NCBI RefSeq assembly: GCF_016652235.1
Contig: NZ_JAEPKU010000026.1
Coordinates: 1 to 38,160, forward strand
Length of the DNA: 38,160 nt
Direction of reading: 5' to 3'
DNA from: Dysgonomonas sp. Marseille-P4677
GTDB taxonomy: Bacteria > Bacteroidota > Bacteroidia > Bacteroidales > Dysgonomonadaceae
The stretch's first letter is position 1; each line of letters opens with the position of its first letter. Positions 24,224-33,511 of the stretch are shown piece after piece. Made by a program: the position numbers and the translations under genes. Below the pieces are notes generated by a model, which searched no databases, was not told where the DNA came from, and was given only the letters and a program-made list of their open reading frames with translations.

Positions 24224-25666
24224 ATGCATGTAACACAACAGAAAATTGAAGAATTAGCTCCAAATGCAGCTGCTGCTAAGAATGGGCGCGATCTCTTAAA
24301 AAAAAGTAAGTTTTCTAATCTTAAAATTTCATCAGATAAAGATCTCATATGGGGAGAATGTGCCGGAAGCGGAAAAAATCCTTATTTGTGTTCGGCTGAT
24401 TATGTAGATGAGAATAATCCCGTATTTCGATGCAATTGCCCAAGCCGACAATTTCCTTGTAAGCATACATTAGGCCTGCTTTATGCTTATGAAGCCAATA
24501 ACGGAGCATTTACGAAAGATGATATACCTGAAGATATACTGTCGAAGCGGGAAAAAATAGAAAAAAAACAAGAGAAAAAAGAACAGATCAAAGAGTCTAT
24601 CAAAGAAAAAGCTGATAAACCTAAAAAGATAAATAAGGCTGCATTTGTAAAAAAAATAGATACCCAACTGTTGGGTTTAGAGATGGCTCATAAAATGCTT
24701 AAAGATATTACTTTAACCGGTTTATCTTCAATAGATGCTAAAATCAAGAAGACATTGAAAGATCAGATTAAAGAATTGGGCAATTATTATATCACGGGGG
24801 TACAAACAGCGTTCAATAATCTAATGCTAGAATTCGACGAAGTAGAGAATGAAGAATATACGAAAGTGATTGATCAGATCAATTACATTTGGGCATTATT
24901 AAAGAAAGCAGAAGACTATCTGAATAAACGAAAAGCTGACCCAGAGGCAGATCCTGAACTCAACTCTGCAATTGAGGAACAGATCGGTTACACTTGGACG
25001 CTTATAGAATTGATGCAATACGGACTTTATGAAGAGAATGCTGAATTAATACAACTTTCGTTTAATAGCTATGATAATTCGGCTCGTAAAGAATACGTTG
25101 ATGAGGGTATCTGGCTCAACCTGAAAACAGGGAAAATATATAAGACAAAAAACTATCGTCCTTATCGTGCAGCTAAATACATTAAAGAGGATAATAGTAA
25201 TTTCAATGTGCTACAGATTAGTGAAATCTATATCTACCCTGGCGATCAAAATCCACGTGTGCGTTGGGAAGCTGATAATATAAAAGAACGCAAAATAGGG
25301 CCAAAAGACTTAGTTACTATTGAATCTTTTGCGGGCCAGAATTATTCAGAAACTATAAAGGCTGTGAAGAATACAATAAAGAACCCTTTAATGGACAAGC
25401 ATCCTGTGGTACTGATTTCGTTGAATAAGGCATCGCTTAACGGAAATGATCTAGTGTTTGAAGATAAAGATGGACATAAACTAACCATCAAAGATATTGA
25501 TGAGCAGGAAGTATCACCGACGACCAATCTGAAAGCTATTTTACCATCAAATCCACAAAGCTATGTGCTGACGGCAATGGTAAATAATGATGTGCAGACA
25601 GGATTATTTTCTATGCAGCCGCTATCACTTATCACTCCAGATAAGATTGTTCGGTTATTGTATTAA
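24224..25666 (+). CDS. SWIM zinc-finger domain protein
   Basis: A 480-residue cytoplasmic protein starting at MHVTQQKIEELAP; an in-frame TTG at 24191 coincides with the predicted transcription start and is rejected. The SWIM motif CxCx(n)CxH is FRCNCPSRQFPCKHTLGLLY, with C70, C72, C79 and H81 as zinc ligands. A Lys/Glu-rich linker follows at about 110-140, then helical and beta regions without a known motif. SWIM domains bind DNA or proteins. In E. coli the yehLMPQ cluster also pairs a SWIM protein (YehQ) with a MoxR ATPase and a VWA protein. First gene of a five-gene operon, 18 bp before the next gene. Confidence 0.85.
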   Translation: MHVTQQKIEELAPNAAAAKNGRDLLKKSKFSNLKISSDKDLIWGECAGSGKNPYLCSADYVDENNPVFRCNCPSRQFPCKHTLGLLYAYEANNGAFTKDDIPEDILSKREKIEKKQEKKEQIKESIKEKADKPKKINKAAFVKKIDTQLLGLEMAHKMLKDITLTGLSSIDAKIKKTLKDQIKELGNYYITGVQTAFNNLMLEFDEVENEEYTKVIDQINYIWALLKKAEDYLNKRKADPEADPELNSAIEEQIGYTWTLIELMQYGLYEENAELIQLSFNSYDNSARKEYVDEGIWLNLKTGKIYKTKNYRPYRAAKYIKEDNSNFNVLQISEIYIYPGDQNPRVRWEADNIKERKIGPKDLVTIESFAGQNYSETIKAVKNTIKNPLMDKHPVVLISLNKASLNGNDLVFEDKDGHKLTIKDIDEQEVSPTTNLKAILPSNPQSYVLTAMVNNDVQTGLFSMQPLSLITPDKIVRLLY

Positions 25667-25684
25667 TTTCAAAACTCAAAGACG

Positions 25685-27517
25685 ATGAAAATTCAACCAT
25701 TATATGACCTCCAACAAGAGATAAACCGTTTGTTCATTGCAGGTAGTAAATTTGCCAAAGGTGATCCCCGTTTACAAAAACATATCATTGTTTTTTCTAA
25801 ATTAGGAGAAAAAGTACCCGTATTCAAAAAAATAGCGACTGATTTGGAAGATTTATCAACTACAGATGTTCAAGCATCACCCGAAAAACTGATGAATATT
25901 TCCACTCTGCTCTATTCCGTTTTGTATACGCAAGGAGAAGGCATAGAGCCCGATCAGGAAACAAAAGAGCAAATACCCGGAATATCTATTGATGAAGTCA
26001 ATACTGAATATTCCTATTTGCAGCTTAAGCCTGTGATGGATGCTCTGACTACGAGCAATTCGGGAAGGCTGGAAGTATTGAAAGATGCTTTCGAAAGAAA
26101 TATTTTTAACGATTCCCGTACTTATAATTATCTGGATTTTGCATTAGGTGACAAATACGGCGAACTATGCCAATATATAGAACAAACTATCATTCCGAAG
26201 ATAGGAAAACCCATGATTCCTTTTCTTCTGCAAGGCTTTGCCTATGAAGACAAGGCTGAAAATGCCAGACGTTTACGTTTATTGAATCAATTGGGTTATC
26301 CTAATATCAGGGAAATGATAGATGCTATTTTAGTATCTTCCCTCCCTGTATTACGAGCAGAAGCAGTTGTTATTCTGGGGGATGACATAGAAAATGAAGA
26401 ACAGGTTATTCAGTTGGCGGATGATAAAAACAAGCAGGTAAGAGAGGCTGCATATAATGCATTAGTGAAATTAAATAGTAGGAAAAGCCTTGAAAAGCTG
26501 AAAGATATCTATCTTAAAAGCAGTAAAAATAAAGCAAATCTGCAATTAGTCACATCAGCTTTAGCATTCTCTAAGCTGCCATTTTTTTTTCAAGAAGTAT
26601 TTAATCAAGTGGTTGATTCGTACGAGGCAGTTTTAGCTCTTGATAAAAGTACCGAAGATAAAGTACTTGTAGATACGTTCGAAAAGTTCACAATCAATCT
26701 TGATGCTCTGAATAATAAAGAGCAACCTGAAACTTTAGTATTCGTTGAAAGAGTATTGACAGATAAACAGTTGCATACATTACTATTAACAAAGAAAAGT
26801 TTGTTAGAAAGCATGGCGCATGGTATAACTAACAGAATAATAGCAATTCTGAATAGTAAAGAACGCTCGAAAATACTGTCTTTTTATGAGAAAAATATAA
26901 ATGATATTCCCGATAGCAGTTGGAAGAAGCATCTGTGGTATGATTATTTTGTTACAGCTAATGAGGTTTATTCTCCATCAATGATATTTGATACTTTTAG
27001 TCCGCAGTTCATAAATGAGGCAAATACCATTAGTATGAATGCCCTTTTTAAAGTATATTCAGATTATAGCTATTATCATTACTACGATGTGGCAGATATG
27101 AAGGTTAACATTGATAAAACAGATTCTCGTTGGGGTAAACTATTATTTAAATGTATTGCCGATTCAAAATGGAATGAGAGTTTTAATTCAGGGTTGCTAT
27201 TATTAAATGCTTTACAACCTAAAAATAAAGAACTGGATGAATTGCTTATTAATTTGACAAAAAGAATAGCTCCGATAGAACAGATTACCATTTTTGAAAT
27301 CATTATGTTGCGCAAGATAAAAGGAGGTTTTGATGCTATTTGTTCATCTATTGAAAAGCTTTCTAGAAATACATATTTTTATGCTCTACATAGATTATTA
27401 GAAAAAGGTTTCTGGACACAGTTTCCAAAAGAATATGCAAAACGTTTCAGGACTATGTACGAAAAAAGCAAAGTAGAGATATACAATAAAATAGCAGACG
27501 AAATAGAAGGGCAATAA
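25685..27517 (+). CDS. HEAT-like repeat protein of the MoxR-VWA operon
   Basis: A 610-residue soluble protein, no signal peptide, mostly helical. HEAT-like units are visible at about 205-285: PMIPFLLQGFAYEDKAENAR, SSLPVLRAEAVVILGDDIEN, IQLADDKNKQVREAAYNALV and SRKSLEKLKDIYLKSS. The C-terminal part (about 380-600) is a further helical region with many aromatic residues. It has no catalytic motif and probably acts as a scaffold or adaptor between the ATPase and its targets. It lies 18 bp after the SWIM gene and 27 bp before the MoxR gene. Function unknown. Confidence 0.75.
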   Translation: MKIQPLYDLQQEINRLFIAGSKFAKGDPRLQKHIIVFSKLGEKVPVFKKIATDLEDLSTTDVQASPEKLMNISTLLYSVLYTQGEGIEPDQETKEQIPGISIDEVNTEYSYLQLKPVMDALTTSNSGRLEVLKDAFERNIFNDSRTYNYLDFALGDKYGELCQYIEQTIIPKIGKPMIPFLLQGFAYEDKAENARRLRLLNQLGYPNIREMIDAILVSSLPVLRAEAVVILGDDIENEEQVIQLADDKNKQVREAAYNALVKLNSRKSLEKLKDIYLKSSKNKANLQLVTSALAFSKLPFFFQEVFNQVVDSYEAVLALDKSTEDKVLVDTFEKFTINLDALNNKEQPETLVFVERVLTDKQLHTLLLTKKSLLESMAHGITNRIIAILNSKERSKILSFYEKNINDIPDSSWKKHLWYDYFVTANEVYSPSMIFDTFSPQFINEANTISMNALFKVYSDYSYYHYYDVADMKVNIDKTDSRWGKLLFKCIADSKWNESFNSGLLLLNALQPKNKELDELLINLTKRIAPIEQITIFEIIMLRKIKGGFDAICSSIEKLSRNTYFYALHRLLEKGFWTQFPKEYAKRFRTMYEKSKVEIYNKIADEIEGQ

Positions 27518-27544
27518 ATAACAAACTTAAAATAACACTATATA

Positions 27545-28642
27545 ATGGCTGAAAAGAAAGAAGACGTATTGAGGCTACCCGCCGAGTTGTTGTATGCTCA
27601 CGAGTTGGAAGCATTGAAAGAAGAAGACAAAAAGGAAGAAAAGCCTGTCGGGTGGCAACTGTCACCAAAGGCTGTTTTTAAGTTTATTACTGGAGGAAAA
27701 GCAGGGAAAGTGGATATTACTCCTAAATATATAGGACACAACCGTTTGGTAGAAATAGCTATAGCGACTTTGCTTACAGACCGCTCTCTGCTCTTGATAG
27801 GTGAACCTGGTACGGCAAAATCGTGGTTGTCCGAGAATCTGACAGCCGCTATTTGCAGCGATTCAGCAAAAGTGATACAAGGTACGGCAGGAACTAGCGA
27901 AGAACATATCCGTTATTCTTGGAATTATGCCATGTTGTTAGCTAATGGGCCATCAAATGAAGCATTGATCAAGAGTCCTATATATAGAGCGATGGAATCG
28001 GGTACAATAGCTCGTTTCGAGGAAATATCGCGTTGTGCTTCAGAAGTACAAGATGCTCTGATTTCTATTTTATCAGAAAAGAATATAGCAATCCCGGAGT
28101 TGGGAAAAGAACTTTCTGCCCAACGTGGTTTCTCAATTATAGCGACAGCCAATACACGTGATAGAGGAGTGAACGATATGTCATCAGCCCTGAAACGTCG
28201 TTTCAATATCATTGTACTGCCTGCTCCGGCAAATTTGGATACTGAGGTATCTATTGTCACTAAACGTGTGTCTGAAATATCAAGCAACTATCGTCTAAAA
28301 GCCAATCTGCCTAGCAATGAGGCGATAGAAAAGATTGTAACCATCTTCCGAGAACTCCGCCAAGGAATGACATTGGATGAAAAACAAAAGTTAAAGTCTC
28401 CGAGTGGAGTAATTTCTACAGCAGAAGCTATCTCACTTATAACAAATAGTATGGCTCTTGCAGCCAGTTTCGGAAATGGAACTATTACTGATGAAGACTT
28501 AGCCGCAGGACTTCAGGGGGCAGTGGTGAAAGATGAAGACAAAGACAAATTAGTCTGGAAAGAATATCTTGAAAACGTAATGAAGAAGCGAGGTTCATCG
28601 TGGCGAGGCTTATATAATACATGTAGCGAGATGAATGATTAA
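27545..28642 (+). CDS. MoxR-family AAA+ ATPase
   Basis: A 365-residue ATPase. Walker A is GEPGTAKS (residues 86-93), the Walker B-type segment is ARFEEISRC (156-164), sensor 1 is in ATANTRDRG (about 200-208), and the arginine finger region is SALKRRFN (214-221). MoxR proteins act as chaperone-like machines together with VWA-domain partners, assembling or activating protein complexes or inserting metals. The VWA partner is three genes away in the same operon. Similarity in gene order to E. coli yehL suggests the YehL-like subfamily; that subfamily call is an inference. Start chosen at MAEKKEDVLRLP. Confidence 0.92.
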   Translation: MAEKKEDVLRLPAELLYAHELEALKEEDKKEEKPVGWQLSPKAVFKFITGGKAGKVDITPKYIGHNRLVEIAIATLLTDRSLLLIGEPGTAKSWLSENLTAAICSDSAKVIQGTAGTSEEHIRYSWNYAMLLANGPSNEALIKSPIYRAMESGTIARFEEISRCASEVQDALISILSEKNIAIPELGKELSAQRGFSIIATANTRDRGVNDMSSALKRRFNIIVLPAPANLDTEVSIVTKRVSEISSNYRLKANLPSNEAIEKIVTIFRELRQGMTLDEKQKLKSPSGVISTAEAISLITNSMALAASFGNGTITDEDLAAGLQGAVVKDEDKDKLVWKEYLENVMKKRGSSWRGLYNTCSEMND

Positions 28643-28652
28643 TGGAGTATAA

Positions 28653-30944
28653 ATGAGTTCAAAATTAAATATATTCGGAGTAAGACATCTTTCTCCCGGA
28701 GCGTCTTATCATCTTATCAAATATCTGAAAGAAAAAAAGCCTAAATACATACTTATAGAAGGCCCTTCGGATGCTACCGAGATGATAAAATATATTGCCA
28801 AGAAAGAGGTAAAACCTCCTATAGCTCTACTGGCTTATACAACTGAGCTGCCAATAGAAACAGTACTTTATCCTTTTGCTTCTTATTCGCCCGAGTATCA
28901 GGCTATTTGTTGGGCGATAAAGAATAAATTGGATGTGAGGTTTATAGACTTACCTACCAATGTGATGCTTAGTCTGCGTCAAGAACGCAATCGCGAGCGC
29001 AACGAGGCGGGCGAGGTTTTCTATGCTTTTCATAACGGTTTGTATGATAAGATAGCATATTGCAGCAAAGAGGAAGATTACGAGAGCTATTGGGAACGTA
29101 GTTTTGAGCATAATCTCAATCCAGATACTTTTCGTAACGGTTTGATATATCAATCATCTGAAATGCGCCAGATGGTTATAGATAAAGAATACGAAGCTGT
29201 ACCCTATGATTTCTCCTATAATCTAATTAGGGAAGCATATATGCGTCGCGAAATAACACGCATTATTTCAGAAGGTGTTAAGCCAGAAGATATAGTCGTA
29301 ATTGTGGGAGCATATCATGTTTTGGGAATTGATATGAAATTATCTCCTATGTCAGATGAAGAATTAAATAGAATGCCTAAGGTCCCGGTTCAACTGACCT
29401 TAATGCCTTATTCTTACTTGCGATTGAGTAGTCGTACAGGTTATGGGGCGGGTAATAAAGCGCCATATTACTTTGAATTGATGTGGCAGGCTATGGGTAA
29501 AGAACGTTTGTCTGATTTGCCTGCTGTTTATCTGTCTAAAGTGGCAAAGGCCTTGCGCGATCAGGGACATAATGCTTCGTCTGCCAGTGTGATTGAAGCT
29601 GTTCGTTTGGCTAATGCACTCACTTCAATGCGGGGAGGAGCTATACCGGTCCTCAAAGATTTACACGATGCAGTGATTACTTGTTTCGGAGGAGGTGAGT
29701 TATCCTCTGTTGCAGAAGCTATCAATCGTATAGATATTGGTACAGCAATAGGCTATCTGCCCGAAGGGGTAAGCCAAACACCTGTTCAGGAAGATATGAA
29801 TCAGGAGTTGAAACGATTGAAATTGACCAATTACAAATCATCCGTAGCACAAGAATTAAGTCTAGATCTGCGGGAAAATCTAAAGGTAAAATCTAAAGAG
29901 GCTGCATTTATAGACCTCAATCGTTCCATCTTTCTTCATCGTCTCCGTGTATTAAATATTCACTTTGCCGAACAGATACGAGTATCGCAAGACAGTGCCA
30001 CATGGGCAGAAAAATGGACGCTTCGTTGGACACCCGAAGTGGAAATAGAAATTGTAGAAGCCAATCTGAAAGGTGAAACGCTGGAGATCGCAGCTGCTTA
30101 TCAGTTAAGGGAACAATTGGCTGATTGTACAGATATTACATTAGCAGCACAGATCATACGTTTAGCATGTGAGTGTCATCTTACAAATATTTTTGATAAT
30201 GCATTAAATACGTTACAAGCATTGCTTGTCGATTCAAACGATTTTAAGGCTACAGCCAACGCAGCTCATGAACTTTCTACGCTCATTCAGTATGGAGATC
30301 TGAGACAGTTTAATTTAGAACCTTTAGTGCCTATTTTGCAACAATTGTTTTTGCGTTCAGCCCTGTTACTTGCTGATGCGGCGTCATGCGACGATAAGGC
30401 GGCTACTATTATTACACAAGGTATTAATATGATGGAACTTATCTCTCAGCAACAATATGATGTAGTAGATGTAGACACATGGCAAAAACAACTTCATCAA
30501 TTGGCTTGGCGTGACGATCTGAATACCAAACTTTCGGGCGTAGCATTCTCTATTTTATTAGAGCACAATTTGGCTAGTGAGGAGGATTGTGCTAAAGAAG
30601 TGTCTCGCCGCCTATCCCCAGGGGTACCAGCTGATTTAGGCGCAGGATGGTTCGAGGGTCTGTCCGGGCGAAATCGCTATGCGTTATTATCGCGTGTTAT
30701 GTTGTGGCAAGAGTTGGATAAATATGTGTCGCAATTAGATGATGATGAGTTTTTTCGATCGGTTGTTTTCCTGCGAAGAGCTTTTGGCGAATTTGAGCCA
30801 AATCAGAAAAATAGTATTGCCGAGCTGCTTGGCGATATATGGGGAACAGGTGCAGAGAATACGGCAGAAATATTGCAATCAGAGTTGACCGAAGTGGAGA
30901 CTGAAAAATTGGATGAATTGAACGATTTTGACTTTGATTTTTGA
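28653..30944 (+). CDS. DUF5682 / YehM-like protein with TraB-like N-terminal motifs
   Basis: A 763-residue soluble protein, close in length to E. coli YehM (about 759), in a MoxR-VWA operon as in yehLMPQ. The N-terminal 230 residues open with NIFGVRHLSPGAS (GxxH at 9-12) and ILIEGPSD (E36). They then show LIREAYMRREITRII and IVVIVGAYHVLGI (GxxH at 219-222). Two GxxH motifs plus an early Glu are the hallmark of the TraB/PrgY/Tiki/EreA superfamily, some members of which are metal-dependent hydrolases. The rest (about 400-750) is helical with no motif I know. The end, DELNDFDFDF, is acidic. Activity unproven. Confidence 0.8.
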   Translation: MSSKLNIFGVRHLSPGASYHLIKYLKEKKPKYILIEGPSDATEMIKYIAKKEVKPPIALLAYTTELPIETVLYPFASYSPEYQAICWAIKNKLDVRFIDLPTNVMLSLRQERNRERNEAGEVFYAFHNGLYDKIAYCSKEEDYESYWERSFEHNLNPDTFRNGLIYQSSEMRQMVIDKEYEAVPYDFSYNLIREAYMRREITRIISEGVKPEDIVVIVGAYHVLGIDMKLSPMSDEELNRMPKVPVQLTLMPYSYLRLSSRTGYGAGNKAPYYFELMWQAMGKERLSDLPAVYLSKVAKALRDQGHNASSASVIEAVRLANALTSMRGGAIPVLKDLHDAVITCFGGGELSSVAEAINRIDIGTAIGYLPEGVSQTPVQEDMNQELKRLKLTNYKSSVAQELSLDLRENLKVKSKEAAFIDLNRSIFLHRLRVLNIHFAEQIRVSQDSATWAEKWTLRWTPEVEIEIVEANLKGETLEIAAAYQLREQLADCTDITLAAQIIRLACECHLTNIFDNALNTLQALLVDSNDFKATANAAHELSTLIQYGDLRQFNLEPLVPILQQLFLRSALLLADAASCDDKAATIITQGINMMELISQQQYDVVDVDTWQKQLHQLAWRDDLNTKLSGVAFSILLEHNLASEEDCAKEVSRRLSPGVPADLGAGWFEGLSGRNRYALLSRVMLWQELDKYVSQLDDDEFFRSVVFLRRAFGEFEPNQKNSIAELLGDIWGTGAENTAEILQSELTEVETEKLDELNDFDFDF

Positions 30945-30948
30945 GAAG

Positions 30949-32118
30949 ATGGGAGAAGTAGAACAACAAAATAAAAATATGACGCGTTGGCGTCTCATTC
31001 TGGGGCAAGATACCCGAGCTTTGGATAATGTAGGACTTAACGAAAAAGAGTCGATCATGGATGCTGCTCTTGCCGCTATCTATGATGGAGAAGGGCAGGG
31101 TGGAGCAGGAGGGAAGAAAGCCGGATTGGGTTCGTCATCACCTAACTTGGCTAAATGGTTAACTGATGTCCGCACTTTCTTTCCCGAAGATGTAGTCAGT
31201 GTCATTCAATCGGATGCTATCGAGCGAAAGGGACTGACTAAGTTACTCTTTGAACCTGAAACTTTGAAGAATGTAAAGCCGGATATAACAATGGTAGGCA
31301 CATTACTTGCGCTGAAAGGTCAGATACCGGAAAAATCGAAAGATACAGCTCGTCAACTGGTACGTGATGTGGTAGATGAAATTATGAAAAAAATGGAGCA
31401 AGATATGCGTCGTGCAGTAACGGGAGCTTTGAATAAGAAAGAACATTCACCCATTGCTAATTTTGCATCTACCGACTGGAAACGTACAATCAATAGGAAT
31501 CTGAAAAATTACGATACAAAAACGAAACGCCTTATTCCCGAAAAATTCTATTTTTTCGAGCGTAGCCAAAGACAAAAGGCATGGACTGTGATTTTGGACA
31601 TAGACCAAAGTGGATCGATGGCTGACTCTATCATCTATTCATCTGTTATGGGTTCGATTTTTGCTAGTATGCCAGCTTTGGATACACATGTTGTTGCTTT
31701 CGATACAGAAGTATCAGACTTGACAGAGTTGTGCCGTCAAGACCCTGTAGATATGTTGTTTGGGGTACAGATGGGAGGTGGAACAGACATAAATAAATCT
31801 GTGGCTTATTGCCAAACTCTTATAGAGAACCCTCGTAAGACTATGTTTATTCTTATCTCCGATCTTTATGAAGGAGGAGTTCGCAAAGGACTTCTTCGCC
31901 GTTTATCCGAAATGTATGAGAATGGTGTAAAAGTAATTACTCTTTTAGCTCTGACCGATAGAGGTAAACCTAGTTATGATGAAGTTCTAGGAAAAGAAAT
32001 CAGTAAGTTGGGAATAGCTTGTTTTGCTTGTACCCCCGATCGTTTACCTGACTTGGTCGCATCTGCCCTCAAAGGAGATGATCTAGCTCAATTTAGTAAG
32101 AGATACAGACAAATGTAA
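30949..32118 (+). CDS. VWA-domain protein with MIDAS motif, MoxR partner
   Basis: A 389-residue protein started at the ATG that follows the previous stop by 4 bp (MGEVEQQNKN); a TTG seven codons upstream overlaps the preceding gene and is less likely. The C-terminal von Willebrand A domain has the metal-ion-dependent adhesion site: DIDQSGSMADS (D219, S221, S223), GGGTDINKSV (T279) and LISDLYEGG. The N-terminal 200 residues are helical (LKNVKPDITMVGTLLALKGQ, MKKMEQDMRRAVTGAL). It is the last gene of the operon, before a strong terminator. It likely forms a two-component machine with the MoxR ATPase; YehP of E. coli is the analogous protein. Confidence 0.9.
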   Translation: MGEVEQQNKNMTRWRLILGQDTRALDNVGLNEKESIMDAALAAIYDGEGQGGAGGKKAGLGSSSPNLAKWLTDVRTFFPEDVVSVIQSDAIERKGLTKLLFEPETLKNVKPDITMVGTLLALKGQIPEKSKDTARQLVRDVVDEIMKKMEQDMRRAVTGALNKKEHSPIANFASTDWKRTINRNLKNYDTKTKRLIPEKFYFFERSQRQKAWTVILDIDQSGSMADSIIYSSVMGSIFASMPALDTHVVAFDTEVSDLTELCRQDPVDMLFGVQMGGGTDINKSVAYCQTLIENPRKTMFILISDLYEGGVRKGLLRRLSEMYENGVKVITLLALTDRGKPSYDEVLGKEISKLGIACFACTPDRLPDLVASALKGDDLAQFSKRYRQM

Positions 32119-32160
32119 AATCTCTTTTCCTGATAGATAACAAGAAAAGAGATTTTTATT
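32117..32160 (+). terminator. Intrinsic terminator of the SWIM-MoxR-VWA operon
   Basis: AAAATCTCTTTTC (32117-32129) pairs perfectly with GAAAAGAGATTTT (32144-32156) over 13 bp with a 14-nt loop, followed by a T-rich tail. It overlaps the stop codon of the VWA gene. The A-run on the other side means it may also work for the fimbrillin-like gene that converges from the minus strand. Confidence 0.8.
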
Positions 32161-32206
32161 AGTGTCAACATGATCAATCCGGTCGATTGTGTTGTCGAGC
32201 TTTATC

Positions 32207-33114
32207 TTAGTTACCTATTCCAGTACCACTCCCTCCATTTTCCCAAACATCAATTGCTCCGGTAACTTGTACTTCTTCTTTATTGATGGTTACATTAAAC
32301 GTATATTTCTTACTACTTTCGAAAGCTGTAATATTATTGTTATTATTGCTAATCGTCCATATATATGTATTGCCTCCCACAGTGAACCTTACAACATGGG
32401 TGTTATTTAATGTCACAGGTAGTAAGATAGCTTCGTAATTGTTACTTCCTGCATCAAATGGAGTAATTGCTACTATCTCACTTATATTGGTAATACCAGC
32501 TGTACCTTTTAGATCAAAATCGGCGTTAGTATTCATACCTTCTATACTTACTGTTAATCCTGTCAAATTAGGTATGCCTGCTCCATTTGCCACATTTATT
32601 ACGATTTTGGCAAGCTGATGTTTGAATCTCAAATTAATAGCCGAAGTATTAGCCTTATCATATCCGGCTCCCGTATTATCAGCAAAGGCTGTCATGAGGT
32701 CGATTCCCGATTGGTTGCTTTGAGTAGCTACATTGATAGGGTAAATATAATTACTTACCGAGGCGTTGTCGGATGATAAGCAATAAAATCTACTTTCGAT
32801 AATATATTTACCGGATAGTAGATAGGAGTTGTGGAGGTGAATGTTGCCGATGCACCTGTAGATGTAGTAGTATATCTTATATTTTGGGCTCCTTCTGCTA
32901 CATCTGTTGTTTTATTACCTACCATATATATACCTATAGATTCGTTTCCTTCCCATTGGTTGCCGTCAGTACCACCTACTTTAGCCAGATTCGCTGATAT
33001 TCCTGATGAGAACTTTACTTTTCTGTCATATACTTCGGGTTCATCGTTGCTACTACATGATGCAAATATAAAACTTGCAACTGTCATCATAATTGATAAA
33101 AGATTAGTTTTCAT
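32207..33114 (-). pseudogene. Fimbrillin-like lipoprotein gene, split by a frameshift
   Basis: The 5' part (33114 to 32755) encodes a lipoprotein signal with lipobox IFASC, then VKFSSGISANLAKVGG and a segment reaching KVDFIAYHP before running into a stop. The 3' part continues in another frame as DNASVSNYIYPINVATQSNQ and on into MTAFADNTGAG, LRFKHQLAKIVINV and a C-terminal KKYTFNVTINKEEVQVTGAI, typical of the fimbrillin/Mfa-like family. The two frames join without a gap at about 32768-32775 if one base is missing from the CATCC-GAC region. Repaired, the protein would be about 303 residues. It could be a true pseudogene, a phase-variable state or a sequencing error. It has no fimbrial neighbours here. 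Confidence 0.75.
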
Positions 33115-33467
33115 AATTACAAATAATTAAAGGGGTTTTTTAATAATGAACAGTAAATAAGTCTTACGTTGTAAAACTTATTTGTTTTCAATTGAATTCC
33201 GAATTACATATTTGTATTAGAACTCCTTATACAGATAAAACATAATTTAAGACATGAGGGTTGTCAAATACAATTAAGCTTTAAATACGATTCGGTTAAG
33301 TTTATTTCTAATCAAATTTCAATTTCGTCTATCTCTGTATATTAATTATTTCGGATTATAGTATTAAGTTGAATTTGAAAAAATAGAGTGGGAGATTTAG
33401 ATTATCAATATTATTTATTCTATATCATTCAACAATGATAAGAAAGTATAATATAGAGTAGTATAAG
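33115..33467. other. Intergenic region without a recognised gene
   Basis: About 350 bp of AT-rich sequence between the fimbrillin-like gene and the end of the thiamine operon. The only structure I see is a weak 8-bp inverted repeat, AAATAAGT/ACTTATTT (33155-33162 with 33176-33183), in the presumed leader of the fimbrillin-like gene. No convincing promoter or RNA gene. Confidence 0.5.
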
Positions 33468-33499
33468 AGATAGAGCCGAGTATCTGTTCAGCTCTATCT
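33468..33499 (-). terminator. Stem-loop after thiF
   Basis: AGATAGAGC (33468-33476) pairs with GCTCTATCT (33491-33499) over 9 bp with a 14-nt loop, 13 nt downstream of the thiF stop on the minus strand. The tail is only moderately U-rich. It is the likely end of the thiamine operon. Confidence 0.5.
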
Positions 33500-33511
33500 G
33501 TTGTAATAAAT

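Noticed and set aside
27925-28287. 120-codon minus-strand frame inside the MoxR gene
   Set aside because: It overlaps the conserved Walker B and sensor regions on the other strand and shows no protein family features.
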